DNA of 9,605 nt from Novosphingobium sp. (GTDB lineage Bacteria > Pseudomonadota > Alphaproteobacteria > Sphingomonadales > Sphingomonadaceae), in the NCBI GenBank assembly GCA_028697875.1, contig JAQVEQ010000109.1, positions 1 to 9,605 of the forward strand, in the 5' to 3' direction. Position 1 is the first letter of the stretch. Each line of letters starts with the position of its first letter. Shown here piece by piece: positions 1-7,260 of this stretch. The notes under the pieces are model-generated. The model was not told the DNA's origin. It made no database searches and saw nothing but the letters and a program-made list of their open reading frames with translations. A program made the position numbers and the translations under genes.

Positions 1-947
1 GCGAACTCCATTCGGGCAGCCGCAGCCACGTCTATCTCGCCCGCGACGAGGCGAGCGGGGTGCAGGTCGCGCTCAAGGTCCTTTCAACCGAACTGGCGCA
101 GGACCCGGCGGCGCTTTCCTCGCTCCTGCTCGAGGAATGGATCATGCGCCGGCTCGACCATCCGAACCTGTTGCGCGCCGTGCCGCAGGACCGTGCCCGC
201 GCCCATGCCTATTCGGTGACCGAATATGTCGCCGGGCAGAGCCTCCATGCCTGGATGCTCGACCATCCTCTGCCGGATCTCGCGAGCGTGCGCGATGTGG
301 TGAAGCAACTGGGCAGCGGATTGCAGGCGCTCCACCGGCGCGAGATGATCCATCGCGATCTCAGGCCGCACAACGTGCTGCTCGATGGCGATGGGCGGGC
401 GCGGATCATCGATTTCGGATCGGTCCAGGTCGCCGGGCTGGAGGAACTGGGCGCGCAGGCGCTCGAGGCGGCCTTTGCCGGGACCATGCAATATTCCGCG
501 CCGGAGCTTTATCTCGGCTATCCGGCCACGCCGCAAAGCGACCAGTTCTCGCTTGGCGTCATCGCCTACCAGATGCTGACCGGGCACTTGCCCTATGGCC
601 TGCGCGTGGCCTCTGCCAGGACTCGCGCGGCCCAGCGCAAGCTGGCCTACACGCCGGTCACCCGTCACAATCCCGACGTGCCGGACTGGATGGACGCGGC
701 GATCCGCAAGGCGGTCAGCGTGGACCCGGCCAGACGCTATGCCGAACTTTCGGAATTCGTCGTCGACCTGGCTAAACCCAACGCCGGACTCGCGCCCTCC
801 GGTCCCGCGCCCTTGCTCCAGCGCGGCTCCGTGCTGACGTGGCAGTTGATTGCCGCCGCGCTGGCCGCCGCGCTTGCCGTCTCGCTCCTTGCCCGGCCCG
901 GTGCGGCTGGGCCTTCCTCCCCACCCGAACAGGAGATTGCCCCATGA
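1..947 (+). CDS. Membrane-anchored Ser/Thr protein kinase, C-terminal part (5' end outside window)
   Basis: The reading frame is open from base 3 through the left edge, so the GTG at 60 is internal and not a start. Numbering from base 3, a degenerate glycine loop (HSGSRSHVYLA) precedes the ATP-binding VALK lysine (about 25). The catalytic loop HRDLRPHN (Asp119, Asn124), DFG (137-139), the APE motif (166-168) and a SDQFSLG segment follow, so the kinase looks active. Arg replaces the usual Lys in HRDLKPxN. A hydrophobic stretch at about 276-298 near the C-terminus is a likely single membrane anchor, with the kinase in the cytoplasm. From family knowledge, nirB-linked kinases of this type, such as the one beside nirB in Pseudomonas aeruginosa, carry an N-terminal PP2C phosphatase domain; here that part would lie upstream and is inferred. 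The stop overlaps the cynS start (ATGA), so the two are probably co-translated. The substrate is unknown. Confidence 0.92.
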   Translation, partial: ELHSGSRSHVYLARDEASGVQVALKVLSTELAQDPAALSSLLLEEWIMRRLDHPNLLRAVPQDRARAHAYSVTEYVAGQSLHAWMLDHPLPDLASVRDVVKQLGSGLQALHRREMIHRDLRPHNVLLDGDGRARIIDFGSVQVAGLEELGAQALEAAFAGTMQYSAPELYLGYPATPQSDQFSLGVIAYQMLTGHLPYGLRVASARTRAAQRKLAYTPVTRHNPDVPDWMDAAIRKAVSVDPARRYAELSEFVVDLAKPNAGLAPSGPAPLLQRGSVLTWQLIAAALAAALAVSLLARPGAAGPSSPPEQEIAP

Positions 948-1387
948 TGACCAAGGCCGACGTCACCGGAATGATCCGCGCGAAAAAGCGCGAGAAGCAG
1001 ATCAAATGGGCCGATATCGCAGCCGTTGCCGGTCTCAGCGAAGTGTTCGCCACTTCCGCCTGCCTCGGCATGAACAGTTTCTCGCCCGAAGCTGCGGGCA
1101 AGGTCGCCGACTTCCTCGGGCTCCCCGCGGAAGCCGCGATCGTTCTGGCCGAATATCCGAAGAAGGATTTCGACCGCACCGTGCCCACCGATCCGTGCAT
1201 CTACCGCTGGTACGAGATCACCGGCGTTTTCGGCGAAGCCTTCAAGGAACTGGTGCAGGAAAAGGCGGGCGACGGCATCATGAGCGCGATCGATTTCGAC
1301 ATGGACATCGCGCTTGTGCCGCATGAGAAGGGCGATCGCATCCAGGTGACCATGTCGGGCAAGTTCCTGCCTTACAAGAGCTGGTGA
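944..1387 (+). CDS. cynS: Cyanate hydratase (cyanase)
   Basis: Cyanase catalyses bicarbonate-dependent breakdown of cyanate to ammonia and CO2, which detoxifies cyanate and supplies nitrogen; the family forms cytoplasmic decamers. The 147-residue protein is slightly shorter than the E. coli enzyme (156) and spans the whole family. Its N-terminal helical half includes GLSEVFATSACLG, and it ends in the hallmark GKFLPYKSW. The catalytic triad is in place: Arg88 and Glu91 in YRWYE and Ser114 in GIMSAIDF, each offset by 8 from E. coli Arg96, Glu99 and Ser122. Two in-frame ATGs occur at 944 and 947. AGGAG at 931-935 sits 8 bases before the first, which also overlaps the kinase stop, so 944 is preferred. 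No separate promoter is visible, so it is probably read with the kinase. It lies directly before the nirB promoter region. Confidence 0.97.
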   Translation: MMTKADVTGMIRAKKREKQIKWADIAAVAGLSEVFATSACLGMNSFSPEAAGKVADFLGLPAEAAIVLAEYPKKDFDRTVPTDPCIYRWYEITGVFGEAFKELVQEKAGDGIMSAIDFDMDIALVPHEKGDRIQVTMSGKFLPYKSW

Positions 1388-1408
1388 GGGGCCGCGCGCG
1401 GCAGGGAC

Positions 1409-1424
1409 GGGCACAGTGTTTGCT
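1409..1424 (+). promoter_or_regulatory. Sigma-54 (RpoN) promoter of the nirB operon
   Basis: GGGCACAGTGTTTGCT fits the sigma-54 consensus TGGCACG-N4-TTGCW with two mismatches. It keeps the invariant GG (1410-1411) and GC (1422-1423) at exactly ten bases spacing. It starts 21 bases after the cyanase stop and faces nirB, with a predicted transcript start near 1435. Sigma-54 control of nitrate assimilation by NtrC is established in Klebsiella and other Proteobacteria. I looked for a clear NtrC palindrome within the end of cynS and did not find one, so the activator is inferred. Confidence 0.75.
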
Positions 1425-1490
1425 GCACTGCAAAAAGTCCTTGCCGCGCGGCCTGCGAATCAGGTATTGAAGATGGCAACGGAATCGCGC

Positions 1491-1554
1491 CGGCCATAGG
1501 GGGCCGAACCAGCGCAGCCGTTCGAACAGCAACATTGCGTGGCAACGTCGCCGC
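1491..1554 (+). promoter_or_regulatory. ANTAR-type tandem hexaloop antiterminator in the nirB leader
   Basis: Two hairpins with six-base loops are visible. The first, CGGCC-ATAGGG-GGCCG (1491-1506), has a perfect five-pair stem. The second, GTGGC-AACGTC-GCCGC (1539-1554), has five pairs including one G-U. Both loops have A at position 1 and G at position 4, the pattern recognised by ANTAR-domain antiterminators such as NasR and NasT. The 3' arm of the second hairpin is also the 5' arm of the terminator that follows, so the two folds exclude each other. Inference: a NasT-like protein binds the hairpins when nitrate or nitrite is present and lets transcription enter nirB. The 32-base linker is fairly long, and no nasT gene lies in this window. 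Confidence 0.65.
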
Positions 1555-1591
1555 CAGTCTCTCCTTAGGGAATGGACTTGGCGGCTTTTTT
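1550..1591 (+). terminator. Intrinsic terminator within the nirB leader (attenuator)
   Basis: The arm GCCGCCAGTC (1550-1559) pairs with GACTTGGCGGC (1575-1585), giving ten base pairs with one bulged T, followed by six T (1586-1591). It lies after the predicted sigma-54 start and 44 bases before the chosen nirB start, so it would stop nirB transcription unless opened. It cannot serve only as the cynS terminator, because it is downstream of the nirB promoter. Its 5' arm overlaps the second antiterminator hairpin. Confidence 0.85.
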
Positions 1592-1618
1592 GCGTGCGCG
1601 TTCCGGGCCTTCGGGCTC

Positions 1619-1626
1619 GAGGAGGA
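1619..1626 (+). promoter_or_regulatory. Ribosome binding site that decides the nirB start
   Basis: GAGGAGGA is a strong Shine-Dalgarno sequence directly abutting an ATG at 1627. With no spacing that ATG is a poor start, while the in-frame GTG at 1636 lies 9 bases beyond and is well placed. The two choices differ by three residues. Confidence 0.6.
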
Positions 1627-1635
1627 ATGGGTAAA

Positions 1636-4125
1636 GTGAACGCACCTGCGAGCTTTGATGGAGCCAGGGGGACGCGCGAAAGGCTGGTCGTGATCGGCAA
1701 CGGCATGGCCGGGTGCCGCGCGGTGGAGGAAATTCTCGCCCGCGACGCCGGCCGCTTCGCCATCACGATCTTCGGCGCCGAACCGCGCGTGAATTACAAC
1801 CGGATCATGCTCTCGCCCGTGCTGGCGGGCGAGAAGACGTTCGACGAAATCGTCATCAACACGCAGGACTGGTACGACGCGAACGGCATCACGCTGATCT
1901 CCGGCGATCCGGTGACGCATATCGATCGGGAAAACGCCATGGTCGTTTCCGCTTCGGGCCGGGTGGAACCCTACGACCGGCTGCTGATCGCGACCGGGTC
2001 CGATCCGTTCATCATCCCGGTGCCGGGCAAGGACCTGCCCGGAGTCGTCACTTTCCGCGATCTCGACGATGTCGACAAGATGCTCGCTGCCGCCGAACAG
2101 GGCGGTGATGCGGTGGTGATCGGCGGTGGCCTGCTCGGGCTTGAGGCAGCGCATGGCCTCAGCTTGCGGGGCATGAAGGTCACCGTCGTTCACCTGATGC
2201 CGACCCTGATGGAACGCCAGCTCGACGAAGCGGCGGGCTACCTGCTCAAGGCGGAACTCGAACGGCGCGGCCAGACGATCCTGACCGGCGCGGACACGGA
2301 ATGCCTGCTGGAAAGGGACGGCCACGTCGGCGGGGTGCGGCTGAAGGACGGGCGCGAGATCCCGGCCAATATCGTCGTCATGGCGGTCGGCATCCGGCCC
2401 GCCGTCGGGCTCGCCAAGGCGGCGGGCCTCGAAGTCGAACGCGGGGTGGTGGTCGACGATCACATGGTGACGTCCGACCCGGCGGTCATGGCGGTGGGCG
2501 AATGCGTCCAGCATCGCGGCGCGTGCTACGGCCTCGTCGCGCCGCTGTGGGACATGTGCCGCTCGCTGGCCGATGGCCTGACGGGCACGCCCAACGGCTA
2601 TGAAGGCTCGGTCACGTCGACCAAGCTCAAGGTTTCGGGCATCGACCTGTTTTCCGCCGGGGACTTTTCCGGTTCCGACGGCAGCGAGGACATCGTCATG
2701 CGCGATGCGGCGCGCGGGCTCTACAAGCGCGTGGTCGTGCAGGACAACAAGGTCATCGGCGCCGTGCTCTACGGCGATACCGCCGACGGCAACTGGTACT
2801 TCGACCTGCTGAAGAAGGGCGAGGATATCTCCGATATCCGCGAAGCGCTGATCTTCGGCCAGGCCTTCGCATCCGGGGGCGCGCTCGCGGACCCTAATGC
2901 CGCCGTTGCCGCCCTTTCGGACGACGCAGAAATCTGCGGCTGCAACGGCGTTTCCAAAGGCCAGGTCGTCGCCTGCATCGACGGCGGGGCGCACAGCCTC
3001 GATGCCGTTCGTTCGACCTGCAAGGCCTCGGCAAGCTGCGGCTCGTGCACCGGCCTGGTCGAGAGCCTGCTGGCGCTGACACTGGGCGGGGCGGTTGAAT
3101 CCGGGCCCAAGACGCTGTGCAAGTGCACCAGCTTCACTCACGACGACGTGCGCCGCCTGATCCTGGAAAAGGCACTCAAGTCGATCCCGGAAACGATGCA
3201 GGAACTGCACTGGACGACGCCGGAAGGCTGCGCCTCGTGCCGTCCGGCGCTCAACTATTATCTCCTGTGCGCCTGGCCGGGCGAGTACGAGGACGACCAG
3301 AAGAGCCGCTTCGTCAACGAACGGCTCCACGCCAATATCCAGAAGGACGGGACCTATTCGGTCGTCCCGCGGATGTGGGGCGGGCTGACCACCCCGAACG
3401 AACTGCGCGCGATCGCCGATGCGGCCGAGAAATATGGCGCCCGCACGGTCAAGGTCACGGGCGGCCAGCGGATCGACCTGTTCGGCATCCACAAGGAAGA
3501 CCTGCCCGCGATCTGGGCGGACCTCAACGCGGCGGGCATGGTTTCGGGCCATGCCTACGGCAAGGCGCTGCGCACGGTGAAGACTTGCGTCGGGTCCGAA
3601 TGGTGCCGCTTCGGGACGCAGGATTCGACCGGGCTGGGCGTCAGGATCGAGCGCATGACCTGGGGCAGCTGGATGCCGCACAAGTTCAAGATCGCGGTCA
3701 GCGGCTGCCCGCGCAACTGCGCCGAAGCGACGATCAAGGACTTCGGCGTGGTCTGCGTCGACAGCGGTTACGAGCTTCACATCGGCGGCAACGGCGGCAT
3801 TCATGTTCGCGCGACCGACCTGTTGTGCAAGGTCGAGACGGAAGAACAGGCGCTGGAAATGTGCGCCGCCTTCATCCAGCTCTACCGCGAGGATGCGCAT
3901 TACCTCGAACGCACCGCGCCGTGGGTGGAGCGCAAGGGGCTCGAGTGGATCAAGGCGCAACTGCTCGACAATCCCGAGGCGGTGCGCAAGTTCGCGGCGC
4001 GTTTCCGCCTTTCCCAGAAATATTCGCAAGTGGACCCGTGGGCCGAGCGTGCGGGCGGCGAGCGCGCCGACCTGCACCAGCACATCGCGGAAGTCCGCCC
4101 CCTTCACGTGGAGACTATCGCATGA
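1636..4125 (+). CDS. nirB: Assimilatory NAD(P)H nitrite reductase, large subunit
   Basis: The cytoplasmic siroheme enzyme reduces nitrite to ammonium with six electrons from NAD(P)H. Numbered from GTG 1636 (829 residues, near the 847 of E. coli NirB), an FAD-binding GNGMAG (21-26) and a nucleotide-binding GGGLLG (163-168) form the flavin reductase half. Two BFD-like [2Fe-2S] cysteine sets follow: C434/C436/C468/C471, then C495/C497/C532/C535. The ferredoxin-like half domain comes next. The siroheme/4Fe-4S signature is complete: C651 and C657 in CVGSEWC, C691 and C695 in SGCPRNC. ATG 1627 is the alternative start and GTG 1594 is unlikely because it lies just after the leader terminator. The stop overlaps nirD by ATGA. 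Expression is predicted to depend on the sigma-54 promoter and leader antitermination upstream. Confidence 0.96.
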   Translation: MNAPASFDGARGTRERLVVIGNGMAGCRAVEEILARDAGRFAITIFGAEPRVNYNRIMLSPVLAGEKTFDEIVINTQDWYDANGITLISGDPVTHIDRENAMVVSASGRVEPYDRLLIATGSDPFIIPVPGKDLPGVVTFRDLDDVDKMLAAAEQGGDAVVIGGGLLGLEAAHGLSLRGMKVTVVHLMPTLMERQLDEAAGYLLKAELERRGQTILTGADTECLLERDGHVGGVRLKDGREIPANIVVMAVGIRPAVGLAKAAGLEVERGVVVDDHMVTSDPAVMAVGECVQHRGACYGLVAPLWDMCRSLADGLTGTPNGYEGSVTSTKLKVSGIDLFSAGDFSGSDGSEDIVMRDAARGLYKRVVVQDNKVIGAVLYGDTADGNWYFDLLKKGEDISDIREALIFGQAFASGGALADPNAAVAALSDDAEICGCNGVSKGQVVACIDGGAHSLDAVRSTCKASASCGSCTGLVESLLALTLGGAVESGPKTLCKCTSFTHDDVRRLILEKALKSIPETMQELHWTTPEGCASCRPALNYYLLCAWPGEYEDDQKSRFVNERLHANIQKDGTYSVVPRMWGGLTTPNELRAIADAAEKYGARTVKVTGGQRIDLFGIHKEDLPAIWADLNAAGMVSGHAYGKALRTVKTCVGSEWCRFGTQDSTGLGVRIERMTWGSWMPHKFKIAVSGCPRNCAEATIKDFGVVCVDSGYELHIGGNGGIHVRATDLLCKVETEEQALEMCAAFIQLYREDAHYLERTAPWVERKGLEWIKAQLLDNPEAVRKFAARFRLSQKYSQVDPWAERAGGERADLHQHIAEVRPLHVETIA

Positions 4126-4496
4126 TCGGCAAGTGGCTGGATATCGGGCCCGTCACCCAGATCGAACCGGGCACGGCCCGCACCCTGCCGGTGGCGGGCG
4201 GCGAGGAAATCGCCGTGTTCCGCACCATGACCGGCGATTGCTATGCCCTCGTCAACAAGTGCCCGCACAAAGAGGGGCCCTTGAGCCAGGGGATCGTCCA
4301 CGGCAATGTGGTGACTTGCCCGCTGCATAACTGGAACATCTCGCTCAAGACGGGCGAGGCGCTGGGCGACGACCACGGCTGCGTGCCGACCGTGCCGCTC
4401 AAGGTCGATGCCGGGCGCATTTTCCTGCTGCGCGAGGCGGTGGTCCCGCCGGTCAGGCCCGCCGTCGCGGACGCCGCGACGGACAAGGCCGCCTGA
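4122..4496 (+). CDS. nirD: Nitrite reductase small subunit, Rieske [2Fe-2S] type
   Basis: This 124-residue protein is the small partner of NirB. It carries a complete Rieske ligand set: Cys47 and His49 in CPH, and Cys66 and His69 in CPLH. It should therefore hold a real [2Fe-2S] cluster, whereas E. coli NirD, as I recall its sequence, lacks these ligands. In Paracoccus the related ferredoxin NasG passes electrons from the nitrite reductase NasB to the nitrate reductase NasC, so a similar shuttle is plausible here; that is inference. The tail after about residue 108 is an Ala/Pro/Val-rich extension beyond the usual fold. The ATG overlaps the nirB stop (ATGA), with GGAG at 4110-4113 eight bases upstream. 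Confidence 0.95.
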   Translation: MIGKWLDIGPVTQIEPGTARTLPVAGGEEIAVFRTMTGDCYALVNKCPHKEGPLSQGIVHGNVVTCPLHNWNISLKTGEALGDDHGCVPTVPLKVDAGRIFLLREAVVPPVRPAVADAATDKAA

Positions 4497-4501
4497 ACCC
4501 G

Positions 4502-7075
4502 ATGGGCACGATCCGCACGACCTGCCCTTATTGCGGCGTGGGTTGCGGTATCAACGCGACCGTAAGCGGGGCGCGCTCGGTCAAGATCGTGGGCGACAAG
4601 GAGCATCCCGCCAATCTGGGGCGGCTCTGCTCCAAGGGCACGCACCTGGGGCAGACCGTCGGCCTCGAAGGCCGCCTGCTCCATCCGATGATCGGGAATG
4701 CGCAGGCGAGCTGGGACGAGGCGCTCGACCTCGTGGCCGGCCGGATGCGCGCCTGCATTGCCGAACACGGGCCGGACAGCGTGGCGTTCTACGTTTCGGG
4801 ACAACTGCTGACAGAGGATTACTACGCCGCCAACAAGCTGATGAAAGGCTTCATCGGCAGCGGCAACATCGACACCAATTCGCGTCTGTGCATGGCGAGC
4901 GCGGTGGCCGCGCACAACCGTGCCTTCGGCGAGGATGTCGTGCCATGTTCCTACGAGGATCTGGAGGCGGCGGACCTGATCGTCCTGCTCGGCTCCAACA
5001 CCGCGTGGTGCCATCCGGTCACGTGGCAGCGGATCGAGCAGGCGCGCAAGCAGCGGGGCGCCAGACTGGTGGTGATCGACCCGCGCCGGACCGAAACGGC
5101 CGAACGTGCCGACCTGCACATCGCGGTCCGGCCGGACGGCGACGTGGCGTTGTTCAACGCGTTGCTGGCCGAGATGCTGCGGCGCGGACGGGTGGACGAG
5201 GCATTCCTTGCGGAACGTTGCTCGGTGCCGACAGGGTTCTGGGCGGACCTCGGGGACGATCCCGGTATTCCGGCGGACCAGTTCGCCGCCTTCGCCGATC
5301 TGGTTGCCGCCCATCCGCGCATGGTGACCCTGTTCAGCCAGGGCTCCAACCAGTCGGTCGGCGGCACCGACAAGGGCAATGCCGTCATCAATCTCCATCT
5401 CGCCATGGGGCGGATCAACCGCCATGGGGCGGGGCCGTTCAGCATTACCGGCCAGCCCAATGCCATGGGCGGGCGCGAAGTCGGCGGGCTGGCCAACACG
5501 CTGGCCTGCCATCTCGGGTTCGAAGCCGGCGAACTGGCCGATGCGGCGGCGTTCTGGAACGCGCCCAACATGTGCAGCGGGCCGGGGCTGAAAGCGGTCG
5601 ACATGTTCCGCGCCGTGCATGACGGGCGGATCAGGTTCCTGTGGGTCATGGCGACCAATCCCGCCGTTTCGATGCCCGATGCGGGCTTCGTGCGCGAGGC
5701 GCTGGCGCGTTGCCCCACGGTTGTCCTTTCCGACGTGATTGCCGATACCGATACGGCGGGCCTCGCCGATATTCGCCTGCCCGCGCTGGGCTGGGGCGAG
5801 AAGGACGGCACTGTCACCAATTCCGAACGGCGGGTCAGCCGCCAGCGCCCCCTGTTCGCCGAACCGGGCAAGGCGCGGGCCGACTGGCAGATCCTGTGCG
5901 ACGTGGCCGGCCGCATGGGCTGGGGCCACGCCTTCGCCTGGCGCACGGCGGCGGAGGTATTCCGCGAATATGCCGCGATGACCGCACTGGGCGTGCGCCG
6001 GGGCAAGGCGCTCGACCTGACCGCCTGGGCCGCTTGCACCGCGCGCGAGTACGATACGATGAAGCCGTTCCAGTGGGGCGGCGCGCATCCGCTGGCCGAT
6101 GCTTTCCCCACGCCCGATGGCAAGGCGCGGCTGATCGCGGTGGCACCGCCCGCGGCAAGGCCGCGCGACCCGCGTTTCCCCTTGCGGCTCAACACCGGGC
6201 GCTATCGCGATCATTGGCACACCATGACGCGCACCGGGTTGAGCGCGAAGCTATCCACCCATCGCCGCGAACCCCTGCTCGAAGTGCATGGAGAGGATGC
6301 ACGGGCCCATGGCCTCGCCGATGGCGGCCTCGCCCGGGTGGCAACACCCCATGGCGAGGCCGTCTATCGCGTGGCGGTGTCGGACGGACAGCGGGCGGGC
6401 GAGATCTTCGTGCCGATGCACTGGACCGATGCGATGGGCAGCAACGGCCGCACCGGGCGGCTGGTGCAGCCCTTGACCGATCCGGTTTCGGGCCAGCCGG
6501 GGTTCAAGGACACTCCGGCCCGGATCGAGCCGGTCGTGCCGGAATGGCGGGCCTTCCTGCTGACGCGCGAGCCGGTGGCGCCCGCTGCGGCCTACTGGAC
6601 CCGCGCGCGGGTCGAAGGCGGCTGGCTGGCCGAACTGGCAGGCGAAGGCACCGTGGATGCCGATGCCTTCTTGCCAGCGGGAGAACGCAGCGAAGCGGCC
6701 GACATGGCGCGCGGCATGCGCCGTATCGTGGTGCGCGGCGCGGACGGGGAACTGGCGGCGGCGCTCTATGTCACCCGCACGGGCGAATTGCCCGCGCGCG
6801 ACTGGATCGTGCGCCAGTTTTCCAGGCCCGGCGCCAGCCTTGCCGAATGGCTCGCCGGGCGCCCGGCGACGGCCCAGGCGGATCGCGGGCCGATCGTCTG
6901 CGTGTGCAACAACGTCGGCGAACAGGACGTGCGGGCGGCAATCGCCGCAGGCGCGAGCGACGTTGCCGCCGTGGGCGAGAAAACCTGTGCCGGAACCAAT
7001 TGCGGGTCGTGCCGTCCGATCATTTCCCGCCTGATCGACGAAGCCCGCGCAGCCATGAAGGAAGCCGCAGAATGA
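4502..7075 (+). CDS. nasA: Assimilatory nitrate reductase catalytic subunit with C-terminal BFD [2Fe-2S] domain
   Basis: This cytoplasmic Mo-bis-MGD enzyme reduces nitrate to nitrite, the substrate of NirBD next door. The 857 residues match the NasA/NasC family. An N-terminal [4Fe-4S] motif has C8, C11, C15 and C43. The likely molybdenum ligand is Cys130 in SRLCMAS. A long molybdopterin-binding body follows, with an MGD-binding C-terminal region around the RYRDHWHTMTRTG stretch. A BFD-type [2Fe-2S] domain closes the protein: C800 and C802 in VCVCNN, C834 and C837 in NCGSC. There is no twin-arginine signal, which separates it from periplasmic NapA. No FAD subunit gene lies nearby, so electrons probably come from a ferredoxin or through NirB/NirD. 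The ATG lies 5 bases after the nirD stop with only a weak upstream AAGG, so translational coupling is likely. The gene is called nasC in Paracoccus nomenclature. Confidence 0.95.
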   Translation: MGTIRTTCPYCGVGCGINATVSGARSVKIVGDKEHPANLGRLCSKGTHLGQTVGLEGRLLHPMIGNAQASWDEALDLVAGRMRACIAEHGPDSVAFYVSGQLLTEDYYAANKLMKGFIGSGNIDTNSRLCMASAVAAHNRAFGEDVVPCSYEDLEAADLIVLLGSNTAWCHPVTWQRIEQARKQRGARLVVIDPRRTETAERADLHIAVRPDGDVALFNALLAEMLRRGRVDEAFLAERCSVPTGFWADLGDDPGIPADQFAAFADLVAAHPRMVTLFSQGSNQSVGGTDKGNAVINLHLAMGRINRHGAGPFSITGQPNAMGGREVGGLANTLACHLGFEAGELADAAAFWNAPNMCSGPGLKAVDMFRAVHDGRIRFLWVMATNPAVSMPDAGFVREALARCPTVVLSDVIADTDTAGLADIRLPALGWGEKDGTVTNSERRVSRQRPLFAEPGKARADWQILCDVAGRMGWGHAFAWRTAAEVFREYAAMTALGVRRGKALDLTAWAACTAREYDTMKPFQWGGAHPLADAFPTPDGKARLIAVAPPAARPRDPRFPLRLNTGRYRDHWHTMTRTGLSAKLSTHRREPLLEVHGEDARAHGLADGGLARVATPHGEAVYRVAVSDGQRAGEIFVPMHWTDAMGSNGRTGRLVQPLTDPVSGQPGFKDTPARIEPVVPEWRAFLLTREPVAPAAAYWTRARVEGGWLAELAGEGTVDADAFLPAGERSEAADMARGMRRIVVRGADGELAAALYVTRTGELPARDWIVRQFSRPGASLAEWLAGRPATAQADRGPIVCVCNNVGEQDVRAAIAAGASDVAAVGEKTCAGTNCGSCRPIISRLIDEARAAMKEAAE

Positions 7076-7260
7076 GCCCCGAACAGATCGCCCTCGTCCA
7101 GTCGAGTTTCGCCAGGGTTGCGCCGATCGCACCGCAAGCGGCGAACATTTTCTACGCCCGCCTGTTCGAAATCGCGCCCGGTGCCCGCGATGCGTGGATT
7201 GCCGCATACGGCTTGCTGGCGGGCGCGATGGCCGATGCCGCCGAAGGAGACGGGGCATGA
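7072..7260 (+). CDS. Internally deleted globin-like small protein (62 residues)
   Basis: Residues 1-36 (PEQIALVQSSFARVAPIA, then FYARLFEIAP) look like the first helices of a bacterial single-domain haemoglobin or flavohaemoglobin globin domain. Residues 39-55 (RDAWIAAYGLLAGAMADA) look like the final H helix. The roughly 75-80 residues normally between them, including the distal pocket and the proximal haem histidine, are absent, and the protein contains no histidine at all. It therefore probably cannot bind haem in the usual way. The frame is intact, with AAGGAAG at 7058-7064 seven bases before the ATG. The start overlaps the nas stop and its own stop overlaps cobA, both by ATGA. From family knowledge, full-length globins occur in nitrate-assimilation clusters and may handle NO. 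It could be a decaying remnant kept for coupling, a trimmed functional peptide, or an assembly error. Confidence 0.7.
   Translation: MSPEQIALVQSSFARVAPIAPQAANIFYARLFEIAPGARDAWIAAYGLLAGAMADAAEGDGA

Noticed and set aside
1391..1402. Perfect palindrome GCCGCGCGCGGC just after cynS
   Set aside because: It has no T tract, and such GC palindromes are common in DNA of this composition, so I do not call it a terminator.
1250..1408. NtrC binding site within the end of cynS
   Set aside because: Isolated half sites such as GGTGCA occur, but no paired GCAC-N6-GTGC-like palindrome was found.
1414..1434. Nested inverted repeats CAGTG-N7-CACTG and TTTGC-N6-GCAAA over the -12 region
   Set aside because: The second has a six-base loop but not the A1/G4 pattern, and both lie at or before the predicted transcript start. 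They overlap the sigma-54 motif and may be chance; an operator cannot be excluded.
1430..1444. Hairpin GCAA-AAAGTCC-TTGC as a third ANTAR loop
   Set aside because: The loop has seven bases and the 5' arm would precede the predicted transcript start.
1372..4107. A 911-codon open frame on the minus strand opposite nirB
   Set aside because: It mirrors the nirB coding frame in GC-rich DNA. Its translation is Arg/Ala/His/Asp-rich with no recognisable domain, while the plus strand encodes a complete NirB.
4241..6220. A 659-codon minus-strand open frame opposite nirD and nas
   Set aside because: It is a shadow of strong plus-strand genes with full cofactor motifs, and it spans two real genes and their junction.
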